Part shown: positions 10,800 through 21,930 of the stretch, in pieces | Layout of the letters: every line of letters starts with the position of its first letter | Numbering within the stretch: the first letter of the stretch is position 1 | Source: Notamacropus eugenii | Taxonomy: Eukaryota > Chordata > Mammalia > Diprotodontia > Macropodidae | Assembly (NCBI RefSeq): GCF_028372415.1 | Contig: NC_092879.1 | Coordinates: 92,962,741-93,026,740, forward strand | DNA: 64,000 nt | Direction: 5' to 3' | The notes under the pieces: generated by a model | Seen by the model: only the letters and a program-made list of their open reading frames with translations | The model's database searches: none | Told to the model about the DNA's origin: nothing | Made by a program: the position numbers and the translations under genes

Positions 10800-11730
10800 G
10801 CAGTGAGTACAGGTCACCTTTCAACAAAGGGGAAACTAATCCTGATTATTTTGGTATACTATGAAATCTGCTTGAATTCTCCTGGTAGGCATGGAGATGC
10901 CCCAGTCAGTGGTGAACAGGAATAACTGAGGAAGATCAGGTGACCTTTGTAAATTAGGCAGCACGAGGGGCTGAAAGGTACTTCTAGCTTCTGTCACTGC
11001 CTGTGTATTTACTACTAAAAGGTGGCTAAGACATCTTGGGTGCTGCCTCTTGACTGAATCCAAGTTTGATAGAACAAACCCTTTTATTAAAGAGATTTGT
11101 CTGTGGAGTTTGGATTCAGTCAAAGGGTTGTACTTGAGGACCTAGTGGGTCACATGTGACCTCAAGGCTACAGGTTCCCCACCCCTTAAACCTTAACCAG
11201 AATGGCTCCAATTACAAGTCTGTCTAGGCCAAACACTCTCAGTGTCCAAGCTGCATGAAGAATGGACACTGAGTTCCTTGGAGTTGTGCTATCCACAAAC
11301 ACTCTCAAAGCAGACACCCAAATTTTAGGATCCCTTTAGGAGGAATGAGAAGACATTTTCTACATCTTATTAAAATTTATTTTGACCTTTTTCTGTAAGA
11401 AATGGGGATTGATCTAAACATTCCTGGCCTCTGCCTCTTGGAACCCTCATCCCCCTCGATTCATTAGGGACTACCAGTGCAGGTTAGCCCCTGCTCTCAG
11501 CTGCATGGATTAGAAATTACTCTTGGGGCAGGATCAGGTCTTTCATGAGATTTCAATTGCCCAACATTTTAATACAAAGAAGAGAGGCAGGAGATAAGGG
11601 ACTTTGATTGGAAGAATGTAGTGTGGCTAAATCATACACTGTACTGATATCTGTGTCCTGCAGGGTGATAGGATGCGATTTTTAAAGTCACTAGCAAGTC
11701 CAATGTGTTCTGACACAGATATCTTTAAAA
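10800..11730. other. Mostly unresolved
   Basis: No gene seen. At 11120-11195 GGGTCACATGTGACCTCAAG and CAGGTTCCCCACCCCTT resemble an old transposon end. The remainder is unassigned. Confidence 0.35.
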
Positions 11731-11734
11731 ATTG

Positions 11735-11895
11735 CAGAATCAGACATTTAGAGCAGGAATGAATCTTGGAAAGATTATCTAGTCTAACCCCTCATTTTCC
11801 AGAGAACATGTAGGCCCCAAGAGGGGACGTGACTTACCAAAGTCACGTAGCTAGTAAGTGGCAGTGCCAAGAGTTAAAGTCAGCATCTAAAGGCA
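11735..11895 (-). mobile_element. MIR SINE
   Basis: ATCTAGTCTAACCCCTCATT, CACGTAGCTAGTAAGTGGCA. Confidence 0.75.
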
Positions 11896-11989
11896 ACATG
11901 AACAAGGTTTTTTTTTTTTTGGTTTGGTCTTGCCTATCTTATTTTATTTTTCTTATTGATCAGAAAGCATACCATCAATGTGTAGTAGA

Positions 11990-12180
11990 TTAGTGATATT
12001 AGCAAGAATACAGAACCTAGTTTCAGAAAACCTGCGTTCAGGTGCTGGCTCTGCACCTTATTGACTATGACCTTAGCTGAGTCATTGGAGGGGTTTCCTC
12101 AGCTGTGAAGTAGAGATAACCATACGGGTACTAACTATTTCAGTGTCACTATGAGAACGTGAGTTATTTGCATTAACAAA
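11990..12180 (+). mobile_element. MIR SINE, diverged
   Basis: CTGCGTTCAGGTGCTGGCTC, ACCTTAGCTGAGTCATTGGA, TCCTCAGCTGTGAAGTAGAG. Confidence 0.65.
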
Positions 12181-12264
12181 ATAAGCTGGTAGGATGTTTA
12201 TCTTTAGTAGCATATTTACATTTTGTAGTGATTTGGTATTTTATTTTAAATTACAATAAAAACG

Positions 12265-12460
12265 AGGAGAAGCAAGGCTTCAGTTCCTAGATTATAGATC
12301 TCAGAGGCCATCTAGTCTAAACTTTTCACTTCACAAGTCAGGAAACTGAGGCCCAGAGAAGTTAGGTGACTTGTCCAAGATGACACAGCTAAGTAAGTTA
12401 CAGAGCCAGGATTTGAAACTGGGTCTGCGCTCGACGTGCTTCCTACCACGCTGTGCTGTC
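12265..12460 (-). mobile_element. MIR SINE
   Basis: CAGAGGCCATCTAGTCTAAA, GGAAACTGAGGCCCAGAGAA, GATGACACAGCTAAGTAAGT. Confidence 0.85.
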
Positions 12461-12564
12461 AGTTCGCACTGACTGACACATTAAGAAATAGCATAAAACA
12501 GCCCTCAAATCCTCCTACCTCCAACCCTTTTTGTTATTTCTTGTGGTCGAACAATAAAAAGCAA

Positions 12565-12720
12565 TTTCCTAGTGTGGTGCAGTGGAAAGAGTGGCTTTGG
12601 AGTTGGAAGACCAGGTTCAAATCCTGAGTGTGTGACCTTGGGCTTGGAGTCAGGGTGACCTTTCCCTGCCAAATGAGGAGAGTGGAACAGATCAGCACAA
12701 ATCTATGATCTGTGAGTTAA
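12565..12720 (+). mobile_element. MIR/tRNA SINE
   Basis: GTGGTGCAGTGGAAAGAGTG, AGACCAGGTTCAAATCCTGA, GTGTGTGACCTTGGGC. Confidence 0.75.
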
Positions 12721-12845
12721 GGTGACATTACTCAGGTTTACCTGCTGCTCCAAAAAATGAACTTGGCCAAGTTTACTACAGTACTGGTTATTCCAAAGGT
12801 AACAAAAACACAAGATCGCACACATTCACTTTAACACAGATGAAT

Positions 12846-12851
12846 TTTAAT
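12846..12851 (-). terminator. Likely poly(A) signal of RAB9B (ATTAAA)
   Basis: Minus strand ATTAAA. Just beyond, minus-strand bases 12840-12780 are rich in GT (TGTGTT, GTGTGCG, TTGTGTTTTTG), as expected of a downstream element. Cleavage would fall near 12825-12832. No AATAAA on the minus strand was noticed between here and the stop codon. Confidence 0.6.
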
Positions 12852-14397
12852 AGCTGAATCAAAACACCTGAAACACAATTCTTGAGACTTTTAGCAGCAC
12901 CAGCAACAAGGAGTGTGGATTGCCATAGGGCAAAACTGAGATGGCCAAGGCAGGCACAAATTGAATTTTGAGGCCCCTGGAGTCTTCTTCTAATACAGAA
13001 AAATGAACTAAATAAAAATTTGCTATGACATTGTAATGGGCCATTAAAAATTATACTTCTAATGAGGAATATCATTTTAAAAAATCTAGTGTTCCCTAAA
13101 AACAAAAGCCAAAACAGAAAAAAAAACCCCGAAACCTCCAACCATCAACACTAATATTCCAGGGTATATCATCAATCATCAACTCTTTCTGCACAGTTTC
13201 TGGGGCTTAAAGTAGCCTTTCTCTACATTAGCCAAACTATACATAAGAGCCTACTGGGTGTTACACATCAGAATGCCATTGCTTGAATTACAGTTAAGTA
13301 CCTTCATTAAGGGATCATGAAGTGACTTGGTAGAGAAATTAGTATGGTGGTGGCAAAGAGAAATGGGGCTTCAGTTGATCCATCAAGATGATTAACATGT
13401 GTCTTGGGGAGAAAGCAGACCCAAGAACATTAAATATATGTGATTTTTAGTCAACAAACTATACACCACCATAACAGAAGCAAGTCCTTTGAGGAGTTAG
13501 TTCATGTTGGTCTTTAGAAAGGCCTAAGATCTACAAATAGAAGTGATCATAAATAGAATGCAAATAGAAAGAGAGGGCCCATATGCCATGCACTTTTAAA
13601 AAAATGAGCATTAACAATGATTAGTTCTGAAAATTTCTGCCATAGTGTGACTGCTGCAGTTGGATCATATGACTTGGAAACCAGTGTTGGTGACTGTGGG
13701 TGAAGTCAGCATAGGAGCCGAGACTTAAGAGCTGGGGGAAAGGGGAGAGGGCCAATTCTGGTTCTGATATTCAACATCAAGGCTAGTCTGGGTGATGGGG
13801 CCAGATCTATACCTTTACTGGAAATGTGAGTGTGGTCAGTTCATTCCATTTTCATGTTTTTGGAAGTCTCGGTCTTTTGGGCTGGGTCAGCCTCTCTGTG
13901 TAGGTGAACTTTTTATGTGACTACTACAAAGCATAGGCTGTACTATTGTGAAAGTTGCCCTCAGGAAATATTCTTTTACTGGTAGTTTCTATCAGTAACT
14001 TCTATCAGTAATTTTGGGTTAGTTATTTATCAAAGAGAGCATGGATCTATAGAATAAGAGCTACGCAGAACAAATGGGTCCATCAAAAACTAGGTTCTGG
14101 ACTACAAATTTCAATAATGTGATTTAGATCCAGCAGTCATTGTGGCTAAAAGTTGGCCAAGTCCTGTAGTACTTGTGTATTTTCTCTTCGCAATGCTTAT
14201 ATTAGAACACTTTAAAATTACTCAGAGTTCCAGACTTTCCCCTGCCATTATCCAAAAGCAAAAAGAATGAACTGACCAATTGCCGTTAAAGACAAGACCA
14301 AAGCAGGCTAAGATGTTAATTAGCTTGTTGCCCTCTTGGGCCTGAGCTGCCAGCCCATGACAAACCTGTAATTACATGGCACTGAAATATACATTAG

Positions 14398-14725
14398 AGA
14401 CTCAGAGGACTTCGAGTTGGAAGAGAGCTCTCACTCAGTACAGGAATCCCTTCTATAGCATCTCTCAGCCTCTGCTTGAATGCCTTGAAGTGATAAGGTC
14501 CTCTCAAGGCAGTCCAGTCCACTGGTAGATAGCTCCCATATTAAAAAAGTTTTTCTGCTTCTTGTAACTTTTACCCTTTGGTTCTAGTTTTGCCTCTTGG
14601 AGCAGAAAGACAAGTAAAGTTCCTCTTCTATGTGGAAAGATCTTCAAATACTTGCAGTTAAAGGACTTTGGGAGGGAGACTCGTTATCCTTTAACTTCTT
14701 TCTGCTGGCCTTCCTGACGAGCTCA
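14398..14725 (-). mobile_element. CR1/L3 LINE fragment within RAB9B 3' UTR
   Basis: Reverse CR1-type landmarks: CCTCTGCTTGAATGCCTTGA, GGCAGTCCAGTCCACTGGTA, TCTTCAAATACTTGCAGTTA. It is on the same strand as RAB9B, so it is transcribed in CR1 sense if the 3' UTR call is right. Confidence 0.8.
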
Positions 14726-15556
14726 TTCTGGTGGCCAAATGCAATGAATCATGATGTAAAGACATGTTGATAGGAAGATTAGGCAGAACTCTTCAGTTGA
14801 TGAAAGGCTGCCATAGAAGCAGCATCTCTATGCAGCAAGGGTACAAAGTAAAGGCAGATCAACCATTTCTTTCCAAAGAAGGTTGGAATATTTGAACAGA
14901 ATCTATTCATTTCAAACAAAAGGAGTATAGTATTCCCAGTGGCATGAGTCTGTCTTGCATTGAGGTGGTATTCTTTGAAAGGCTCAGAGCAGGAGAAAAA
15001 TATATAGAAGGGTTTCAACAAGGCAACATACATTGTTACAGATCTGCATTCCCAGGCATGCCAGCCTCATGAAGCATCACCACTTTTGTTGAAACACAGG
15101 TAAGACTCATGTCTTTCCTTTGACAGAAATGTAAGGAACTACTTTTCAAAAAGTTTTATGGAAACCCTTTGCAGTTCATTAGTGGAAACACTTTCAGTGA
15201 TACCTGTAGCTCTCCAACTCCATGTTGCTGAAAGCCTCATTTCACAGCGGGTTCTGGGTTAATACTGCAAATGTGAAACTATTTAATTCACTCAAGACCT
15301 AACTCTTCCTCGAAGGCCCTGGTTGATATATGCAGGAAGGGGAAATAGCAGAAATCACACACAAATACATTTGGCTTGCTCCCCATAAAGCTTTTTCTTC
15401 TCAACTCCCAACTTCAATTTGAAAGGCTCTGATTCACAGTCAATAATAACATCTAACTACCCTTTTTCTGGACACTCTTGGATGCACCTGGAAATCATCT
15501 CTGCTTATACTATTGACAAATCAATGTTGGGGTATTCTTTTCTAGAAGCTGTTGCC

Positions 15557-16162
15557 TTAACAGCATGAAGATCCAGCTTTGGAGCTGCTGTTTAGGTCAA
15601 CAGTATGGCCTAGCAAGCAATGCTCCAGCTGCTCCTCCACTGCCAGAACCTGCCTCACTGCTTCTTCAAAGGCCACTGTGACATTGGTGTCATCTTTGGC
15701 ACTTGTTTCCAGGTAGGGGTAATCCCCATGCTCCAAACACCAGGCCTGGGCCTCTTCAGTGCTCACCTGCCTTTCCACTTTGTCTACCTTATTCCCTAGG
15801 ACTACAAAGGGGAAGTGGTCAGGGTCTTTCACATCTGCATAATAGATGAACTCTTTCTGCCAGTTGCTAAGATTTTCAAAGCTCTGCCTGTCATCCACAC
15901 TAAAGGTCAAGAGGCAGCAGTCTGCTCCTCTGTAGAACGGTGTTCGGAGGCTCTTGAAACGCTCCTGACCTGCAGTGTCCCAGATCTGGAGGGTCACAAA
16001 GCGACCATCAACTTCTAAATCTCGGTTTAGGAATTCCACACCTATAGTGTGGAAAGCCTGAGAGTCAAATTTGTTGGTAACATAACGGTTCATGAGGGAG
16101 CTTTTCCCGACTCCACCATCCCCCAGGAGAATGACCTTTAAGAGCAGGGACTTCCCACTCAT
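15557..16162 (-). CDS. RAB9B: Ras-related small GTPase Rab-9B
   Basis: This encodes a 201-residue Rab GTPase. The family acts in late endosome to trans-Golgi transport on cytosolic membrane faces, cycling between GTP and GDP forms. Visible motifs: P-loop GDGGVGKS (14-21), switch I with Mg-binding T39 in HTIGVEF, switch II WDTAGQE (61-67), guanine-binding NKVD (124-127), ETSAK (152-156), and a C-terminal CC (200-201) for geranylgeranylation. Length equals the known RAB9B, and from memory most residues match human RAB9B; the SCC ending and ADVKDP stretch favour RAB9B over RAB9A. The first ATG is at 16162 with A at -3; the frame stays open upstream for 12 codons without another ATG. A splice acceptor lies 42 bases upstream, so this is the normal single coding exon, not a retrocopy. 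No break or missing motif is seen. Confidence 0.97.
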   Translation of the reverse strand: MSGKSLLLKVILLGDGGVGKSSLMNRYVTNKFDSQAFHTIGVEFLNRDLEVDGRFVTLQIWDTAGQERFKSLRTPFYRGADCCLLTFSVDDRQSFENLSNWQKEFIYYADVKDPDHFPFVVLGNKVDKVERQVSTEEAQAWCLEHGDYPYLETSAKDDTNVTVAFEEAVRQVLAVEEQLEHCLLGHTVDLNSSSKAGSSCC

Positions 16163-16204
16163 TGTAGCGGCAGCAGGTAGGTATGGGCTTGTGACCAAGA
16201 TAAT
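16163..16204 (-). other. RAB9B: RAB9B 5' UTR part of coding exon with splice acceptor
   Basis: On the minus strand a T-rich tract ending in TTTTTAG stops at 16205, giving a good acceptor. The exon then starts with ATTATCTTGG and reaches the ATG 42 bases later. RAB9 family genes keep their coding region in one exon with untranslated leader exons upstream, which fits. The 5' partner is inferred to be the CpG-island exon. Confidence 0.8.
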
Positions 16205-16230
16205 CTAAAAATAAGAGAAAAATAGGAGGG

Positions 16231-17735
16231 AAAATAGTTAGACCCAAGCAAACTATAAGCAATTCAGTACTGAATTCCTCTGTATTGCAGTGGAAGGCGC
16301 TATACTTTAAGAGTTTCACAGAGTGGGCAGGTATAGATTGGTTGTGATCTGCACTGGTACAAGGAGTACTCATATTGGTGACATCACAGAGTCATTGAAA
16401 AGTATCATTTTAGGCATCGTAACAATACATAGCAAAAAGAACACGCTCTTGCAGAAAAAGAGAACTTGCTTTTCTATTGTCTAATGCTGCTACAATTTCT
16501 GACAGTGTTACATATTCAAGGCCAAATCTGTTGGCAAAGTAGTACTTCACCCTAACTAATGCTATAGAGTTTCAATTTTGGCCCAGCACTGAGAGAGCAC
16601 AAGCAGTAAAGGCTAGTCTGGAACCAATTTGGGGTTTGAGATCTGCTACTGAGAGGTTCCAAGGTAGCTGAGGGAAAGGGGCCCATACTAAAGCAGACCT
16701 CTAGTCCTGCAACCCCTGGACTAGTTCTGGAAGTAGAAAGGGGAACTGGGTCAAGTTTGTCAAAGAATTTCTAGTTCTGTGGGGCTTGCCTATTAGTGAG
16801 GGACCTACTGGGATCTTGACTTTTCTGAAACTGAAGGCATTACAAAGGTGATAAGTATGAGGCAGAAAAAAAAGGAATTTCTCATTAATTTGGGGGAGAG
16901 TCCATGGCAACTTAAATCCACATGGAACACCTAGAAGGCATCTTAGACAAATTACATATGGTGATTAGGTCAGTGTGGGAGCTAAACAAATCTGTAAGAA
17001 ATATGATAGCAAGAGAAAAAAAGAAAGATGAGAATGGAATCCCTAGTGCCCTTGCCAGAATGCTTCCAGAAGCACATACACTGCAAACTTAGTAAGAGAC
17101 ACTAAGAAGTCTTCTCTCTCCATCCAAAACTCTTTGATATGTATGTGTAGTAACTAAATATTAGAAATAACAAATCGTGTGTATGTATGTGAGATTCATA
17201 CAAATGCTTCTACAAAGGTATCTACCTATCAGTTCTTTTCCCATGATTTTAGTCTTTGTCTCCCCCCAATCCTCCCCCCCCGGAAAAAAAAACACAAACC
17301 AAGAAACTTAGGAAACTGAATTTCAAAAATCTATAGTAAAACACACCAGGAAAAGAAAAAAGTAATAAATTCAACTTAAATCCACAGCACATATTTAATA
17401 TGCACAATTGCACAATTAACACTGAAAAAAAAATTCAGGCTATAAGAAGCTTAACTTGTCCCGAATAGAATGCATTTAATTTGTATTCTTACTATAATAA
17501 GCTTAAAGAAAATAGCCTTTGATAATAAAACAAATCAAAGCAAGTAGGAGATACTTAGTAAAGGGAATGTACAGAGGGGCCTAAAGTACAAGGAATATCT
17601 ACACTAGATCGAGGCTTCATTCTGTTTCCTTCTACTAAGAGTCCTATTGCCATGACAGGATGGTTGCCCCAGTAAAATGCTAATCTGCCCCAGACTGTCA
17701 TACCAGCTATAATGTTCACAGTTAGGTGAGGGACT
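16231..17735. other. Unresolved intron sequence
   Basis: No exon or clear repeat is recognised next to the RAB9B acceptor. It contains a C-rich and A-rich patch at 17260-17300. Confidence 0.4.
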
Positions 17736-17739
17736 GGAT

Positions 17740-17945
17740 CGATGATTTTACTGATATAGGGAACTCCCAGAAGAGAGAACTCCCTCTACCAATGCAGGCC
17801 AGCAACTTATGGTCTTAGAACCCTGAGAGGTTGAGTGACTTGCCCAGGGTCACACTGCCAGTGTCAGAGGTAAGACTAGAACCCAAGGTCTTCCTGGCTT
17901 CAAAGCCTGCTCTCTAATCATAAAGCCACTCTGCCTCTCTTGCTG
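17740..17945 (-). mobile_element. Ther-1/MIR-type SINE
   Basis: GAGAACTCCCTCTACCAATG, TGACTTGCCCAGGGTCACAC, GAACCCAAGGTCTTCCTGGC, AAGCCACTCTGCCTCTC. Confidence 0.8.
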
Positions 17946-18399
17946 TCCATGGTAGTGAAGAAAATAAAGCAAAACTGTAAGTGAAGCTTCTGCTTATCTT
18001 TCTCTTCTCAAGACTGGACATTTAATTAAGGTAGTCAATCTTGAATGAAGGGTTTTGTATTTTTACTGGTATAGCAACGTAGCACTAAGCCTGGAGCTTA
18101 AAATTTGATTTGATTAATTGGTTGATTGATTAAATACAAGACTTTGTGAAATTATGACACCTTCATTTCAAGAATAATATTCTTAATCAAGGCAAAACTC
18201 TTTGATAAATGATTAGACTCCGGTAATAGAAGTCTAATCAGAAAATCAGTTAACAAATGGGTGTCATAGTTCACACTCCTGGAATATAAAGCAACACTTT
18301 CACCCAACTGTTGAACAGCTTACTGTTATAAATGCTAGGGAATGCAAGCTAAAAATAATGGAATAATTGCCAATATTAATTGCTTAGTCACTAAGCACA
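17946..18399. other. Unresolved AT-rich intron sequence
   Basis: No feature recognised. It includes TTGATTTGATTAATTGG at about 18106-18125. Confidence 0.4.
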
Positions 18400-18404
18400 G
18401 CCCC

Positions 18405-18615
18405 TTTTGGGGTGGAGGAGGTGTAATGCTATCCATGTGAGGAACTCCTTGTTGGGAAAACTCCCTCCACCAACTTAGTTTGACCATTTGTCTCCAGAGT
18501 TGTTTGGGGTACTGAGAATTTCAGTGACTTGTCAACAGTCACATAGACCATATATATGAGAGTTGGGACTCAAAGCCATAGCCACACTATCGATTTCTCA
18601 AGCACCCTCATAATT
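18405..18615 (-). mobile_element. Ther-1/MIR-type SINE, diverged
   Basis: Same family as 17740-17945: GAACTCCTTGTTGGGAAAAC, CTCCCTCCACCAACTTAG, GTGACTTGTCAACAGTCACA. Confidence 0.7.
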
Positions 18616-19435
18616 ACAAAAGCCTATTTTATGCACTCTTCCACTGGCAATTTGAAGCTCTTGAAACCAGCTTGATTTGATAAAAGTTTCTTTAAACGGC
18701 GGTGGAATAGCTGTTAGCATACTTTCTTGTTCGTTGTGTGAATCTGAAAGACAATTTTAGGAACTAGGACTCTTGACAGACTATGATAGCAATCAATGGC
18801 ATGTGTGAAATGACTCAGTCACACTCTGAGCAGACTAGTGATCATATTACCAAACTCATTAGGGGTAATTTTCTCAGCTGTGGATAAGCTCAATAGAATG
18901 AAGGGTCAATGGAGTGACTATGGAAACCAAATTACTAGAGAGCTCCAATTAGAGTAGAAGAGTAGGAAGAACTGCATTGGAAAGCAGACTCCAATTATTT
19001 GTACTTTGACTGCTTTGTGAAACACACAAATGACTTTGAACCTGTACCTTTTCATTAACAATAATTTCACTGTTTCACTAGTTGTCTGAGACAATTAGAT
19101 ACTTATACATCATAGTTCCTTTGCAGTGATAACTTGTATTCTTTGGCTCAGAAATCCTACTAGTAAGTCATAGGATCAGGGTGGACAAGGGGCCCAGATT
19201 GGCACAGTCTCCTTGAAATTCCTGATGTTTCATCCACTTCTCCAAATCCATGTTGGAGGGTCAATAACAGAACATGAAAGTCCAGTGACAATCTTTCCCC
19301 TTCTAGATCCCCTTGTGCAGGTAATTCACTGCTACTATTCAGTTACATGTTTGTTGATTGCTATAAAAAGTATCTAGGAATTCAGGCTTCTGGATAGATT
19401 CCAAAGCATTCCAGACATCCATTTCTTTAGGGGAT
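18616..19435. other. Unresolved intron sequence
   Basis: No exon, RNA gene or repeat that I can name. Confidence 0.4.
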
Positions 19436-19439
19436 TCAC

Positions 19440-19560
19440 CTCCAGCATGGTGTAGAAGTAGATCTGGACTAGGAATCAGAAGACTTGGGGTTTTAGCCCC
19501 AGCTTTGCCTCTTCCTAACCATGTGACCCTGGACAATTCAATAGAACATATGCTCTTTGA
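19440..19560 (+). mobile_element. MIR SINE
   Basis: CCAGCATGGTGTAGAAGTAG, GGAATCAGAAGACTTGGGG, CCATGTGACCCTGGACAA. Confidence 0.7.
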
Positions 19561-20049
19561 GGACTGAGAAAAGACATTCACCTGCTGTGAAGCTCCTGTT
19601 TTGTCTGCTAAGGAGTGTGGTCTTTGAACAGGAAAGGACAGAACAAAATGGATAACAGGGGATTAATACTCATGATAAGTTGGGAGTTCATAAGAGCTGT
19701 CCTTAATAAGTTCAAATCACCAAGACCAGAAGAAACTCCCTGTTATGGCTAGATGTGATGACTAAACCATTCTCTGTGATCTTTTCAAAGAATGGAAATT
19801 TTCAAAAAATGTAAAAGAGTAGACTAAGTAAACTATATGTCAGTGTGAGCTTGACTTTGGTTCCTGGCAAAGTTCTAGAACACCATATTAAAGGGCTGAT
19901 TAGTGAACATTTAGAAAATGAACCAATGATCACAAAAAAATCAGCATGGCTTCACCAAGTTAGTCATACCATGGCCAATGTGTTGGTTTGCTGTGCTCAA
20001 CTGTACTTCACTTTTAGAAGGAAGGGACCTATTTGGGGAAGGACATGAG

Positions 20050-20226
20050 AGAAATTGTCCTTGGGGAGGCAGAACAGAGAGAGCACTGGCTCTGGGACCA
20101 GAAGACCTCAGTTCAAATTTTGCCTCTGAAGCTTACTGCTTGTGTGAGCTTGGGAAAATCCCATACATAGCCTCCTTAATTCATCTTTAAAATGATGATG
20201 TTGGGCTATATGACCTCTAGCTCTAG
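20050..20226 (+). mobile_element. MIR-type SINE nested in CR1/L3
   Basis: GAGCACTGGCTCTGGGACCA, AGACCTCAGTTCAAATTTTG, ATATGACCTCTAGCTCTAGA. CR1 sequence continues after it. Confidence 0.85.
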
Positions 20227-20840
20227 AGCTACAATCCTTAGTGACAACAGTATACAAGAAGCACAAATAAAATGAAAGAACAGATTGTGCCAGACTAATC
20301 TTATTTCCTTTTGTGACAAAGTTCACCAAAGCCAGATCAGAAAAATGAGGTAAAGTTTCGATCAATTTTAGCAAAGGATTTGATAAAGTCTCTCATGCTC
20401 TTCTTGTGCCATAAGATGGAAACATGTGTACTAAATGATAGTGCAATTGGATGGATTCAGGACTGGCTGAATGGCTGAACCTGAAGAGTAGCTAGTTAGT
20501 TAGTAATGGTTTGATGTCAGCCTAGAAAGAGATGTACAGTGAAATGCCCCGGAGCAAGGTGTTAGGCATGGCATGGATCAAGGCATGAATGGTACATTTA
20601 GTAAATTTTCTATAGCTCACACACTCATTAACACAGTATGGATCCAAAAAAATTTTGACAAGCTACAGTGCTGGGCCAAATCTAATCATTTGAGAGATAA
20701 ATGGTCTTAATTTGGGATCAAATAAATTAACTTCACAGCTACAAAATGGAGGAGGGATAGCAAGGCAACAGTTTGTTTGAAAAACGTGTGGACTTTAATG
20801 GATTACAGGCTCAATATGCATTTAGAAGGTGATACGAGAC

Positions 20841-20901
20841 TACAAGAAAGAAAGGAGGAAAGAAAGAAAGAAGGAAAGAAAGAAAAAAAAAGAAAGAAAA
20901 C
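20841..20901. repeat. AAAG microsatellite
   Basis: Imperfect GAAA/GGAAA units. Confidence 0.95.
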
Positions 20902-21130
20902 CTTGGGCTTCAGGAAGACAAGTATACTCTCTAGGCAGGACTAGGGAGGTGATGGTCCCTGTGTACTCTGCCCTGGTCAGATCATATGGAGAATTGTCTT
21001 CAGTTCTGGGTACCGTATTTTCGGGAGGATTCTGACAAGCTGAAAAGCATTGGGAGGAGGGCCTTAGGTTTATGTCACATGAAGAGAAGTTGAAAGAACT
21101 GAGGACATTTAACCTGGAGAAGAGGAGACG

Positions 21131-21132
<2 letters not shown>

Positions 21133-21180
<48 letters not shown>
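21133..21180. repeat. GT microsatellite
   Basis: About 24 GT units within the CR1 3' end. Confidence 0.97.
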
Positions 21181-21183
<3 letters not shown>

Positions 21184-21244
21184 ATATTATAGTTTTTAGG
21201 TTTGACATAAGGAAAAACTTCCTAACAATTCGAACCATCTAAAG

Positions 21245-21440
21245 ATGAAATGGGCTCATTTGAGCCTCGCAACATCCCTGCGACGTAAGAACTAGAGGTA
21301 GCATCATCCCCATTGAGCAAACTGAGGCTCAGAGAAGGACACTGACTTGCCCATAATCATATAGCTAGTATTAGAGGTAAAATTTGTATCCAGGTTTTCT
21401 GCCTCCAAGTTCAATGTTCTATTTCCTTTATTACATCACC
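21245..21440 (-). mobile_element. MIR SINE
   Basis: CATTGAGCAAACTGAGGCTC, TGACTTGCCCATAATCATAT, then the reversed head. Confidence 0.75.
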
Positions 21441-21489
21441 TCCATATATGTGAAAGGGCTTCGTAAACTGAAATCCAGAATGCTATAGA

Positions 21490-21655
21490 CACCTAGAATC
21501 ATAGATTGAGAGCTGCAAAGACCCTCAGAGGGCATCTAGTCTAACTCTTATTTTATAACTAAGTGTAACTGGACAGTGATGAGCCCAAAGTCTCATCAAA
21601 GGCAGGGGCAGGGTTTGACTCCAGAGCCAGAGGTACTTTCCCTCCACCAAGCTGA
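21490..21655 (-). mobile_element. MIR-type SINE
   Basis: AATCATAGATTGAGAGCTGC, GGGCATCTAGTCTAACTCTT, TGACTCCAGAGCCAGAGG. Confidence 0.65.
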
Positions 21656-21668
21656 TACCTCGGAGGAA

Positions 21669-21762
21669 ATGTTGATGATGGTGGTGGTGGTGGTGGTGAT
21701 ACAATCGTGGATTGGACTTGGAGGGGGTAATTATGATGAGGATGAGGATGATGATTATTACT
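21669..21762. repeat. TGG/GAT triplet-rich tract
   Basis: TGATGGTGGTGGTGG run at about 21673-21699 and GATGAGGATGAGGATGATGA at about 21735-21758. Confidence 0.85.
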
Positions 21763-21930
21763 GAAAGGAGGCATTAATAAAATTTGTCTTTGTCAGAGAT
21801 CATTTACAGCATAATTATTGCTACATACCTTCATGACTGTATCCAAATATATACTATGAATGGCCTCTGCAACATGAAGTTGACAACATTTTTCATTCAT
21901 GTTTCTGGATAACAATGTATTATGAGCAGA

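Larger units (their letters stand above)
12830..15556 (-). other. RAB9B: RAB9B 3' UTR (inferred)
   Basis: From the stop codon down to about 12.83 kb there is little repeat apart from one CR1/L3 fragment (14.40-14.73 kb). This fits a long retained 3' UTR. The end is set by an ATTAAA at 12851-12846 (minus) followed by a GT-rich stretch. A second ATTAAA on the minus strand near 15.28 kb could give a short form. The extent is inferred; no transcript evidence is available. Confidence 0.6.
19640..21240 (+). mobile_element. CR1/L3 LINE, reverse transcriptase region to 3' end
   Basis: Follows the CR1/L3 ORF2 reverse transcriptase in broken frames: SLTLVPGKVLE, then ISEHLENEPMI, then (after a SINE) the CCAGACTAATCTTATTTCCT block, GATTTGATAAAGTCTCTCAT (FDKVSH), TGGATTCAGGACTGGCTGAA, and CTGCCCTGGTCAGATCATAT. 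It ends in GACATAAGGAAAAACTTCCT. Many stops; not functional. It sits antisense to RAB9B in its intron and is interrupted by a MIR and two microsatellites. Confidence 0.88.

Noticed and set aside
1-12829. PLP1 exons expected near RAB9B
   Set aside because: I looked for proteolipid-protein-like coding stretches and saw none; the gene is probably beyond the window.
15557-16162. RAB9B as an intronless retrocopy
   Set aside because: RAB9 genes normally have one coding exon. A good acceptor lies upstream, a CpG island and donor exist, the frame is intact, and no poly(A) tract or target duplication is seen.
16163-16198. Extended start of the RAB9B frame 12 codons upstream
   Set aside because: The extension begins with TTG, not ATG, and adds residues not found in RAB9 proteins. 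The ATG at 16162 gives the normal 201 residues.
20829-21238. Lys- or His/Thr-rich frames
   Set aside because: Translations of AAAG and GT microsatellites within a CR1 fragment.
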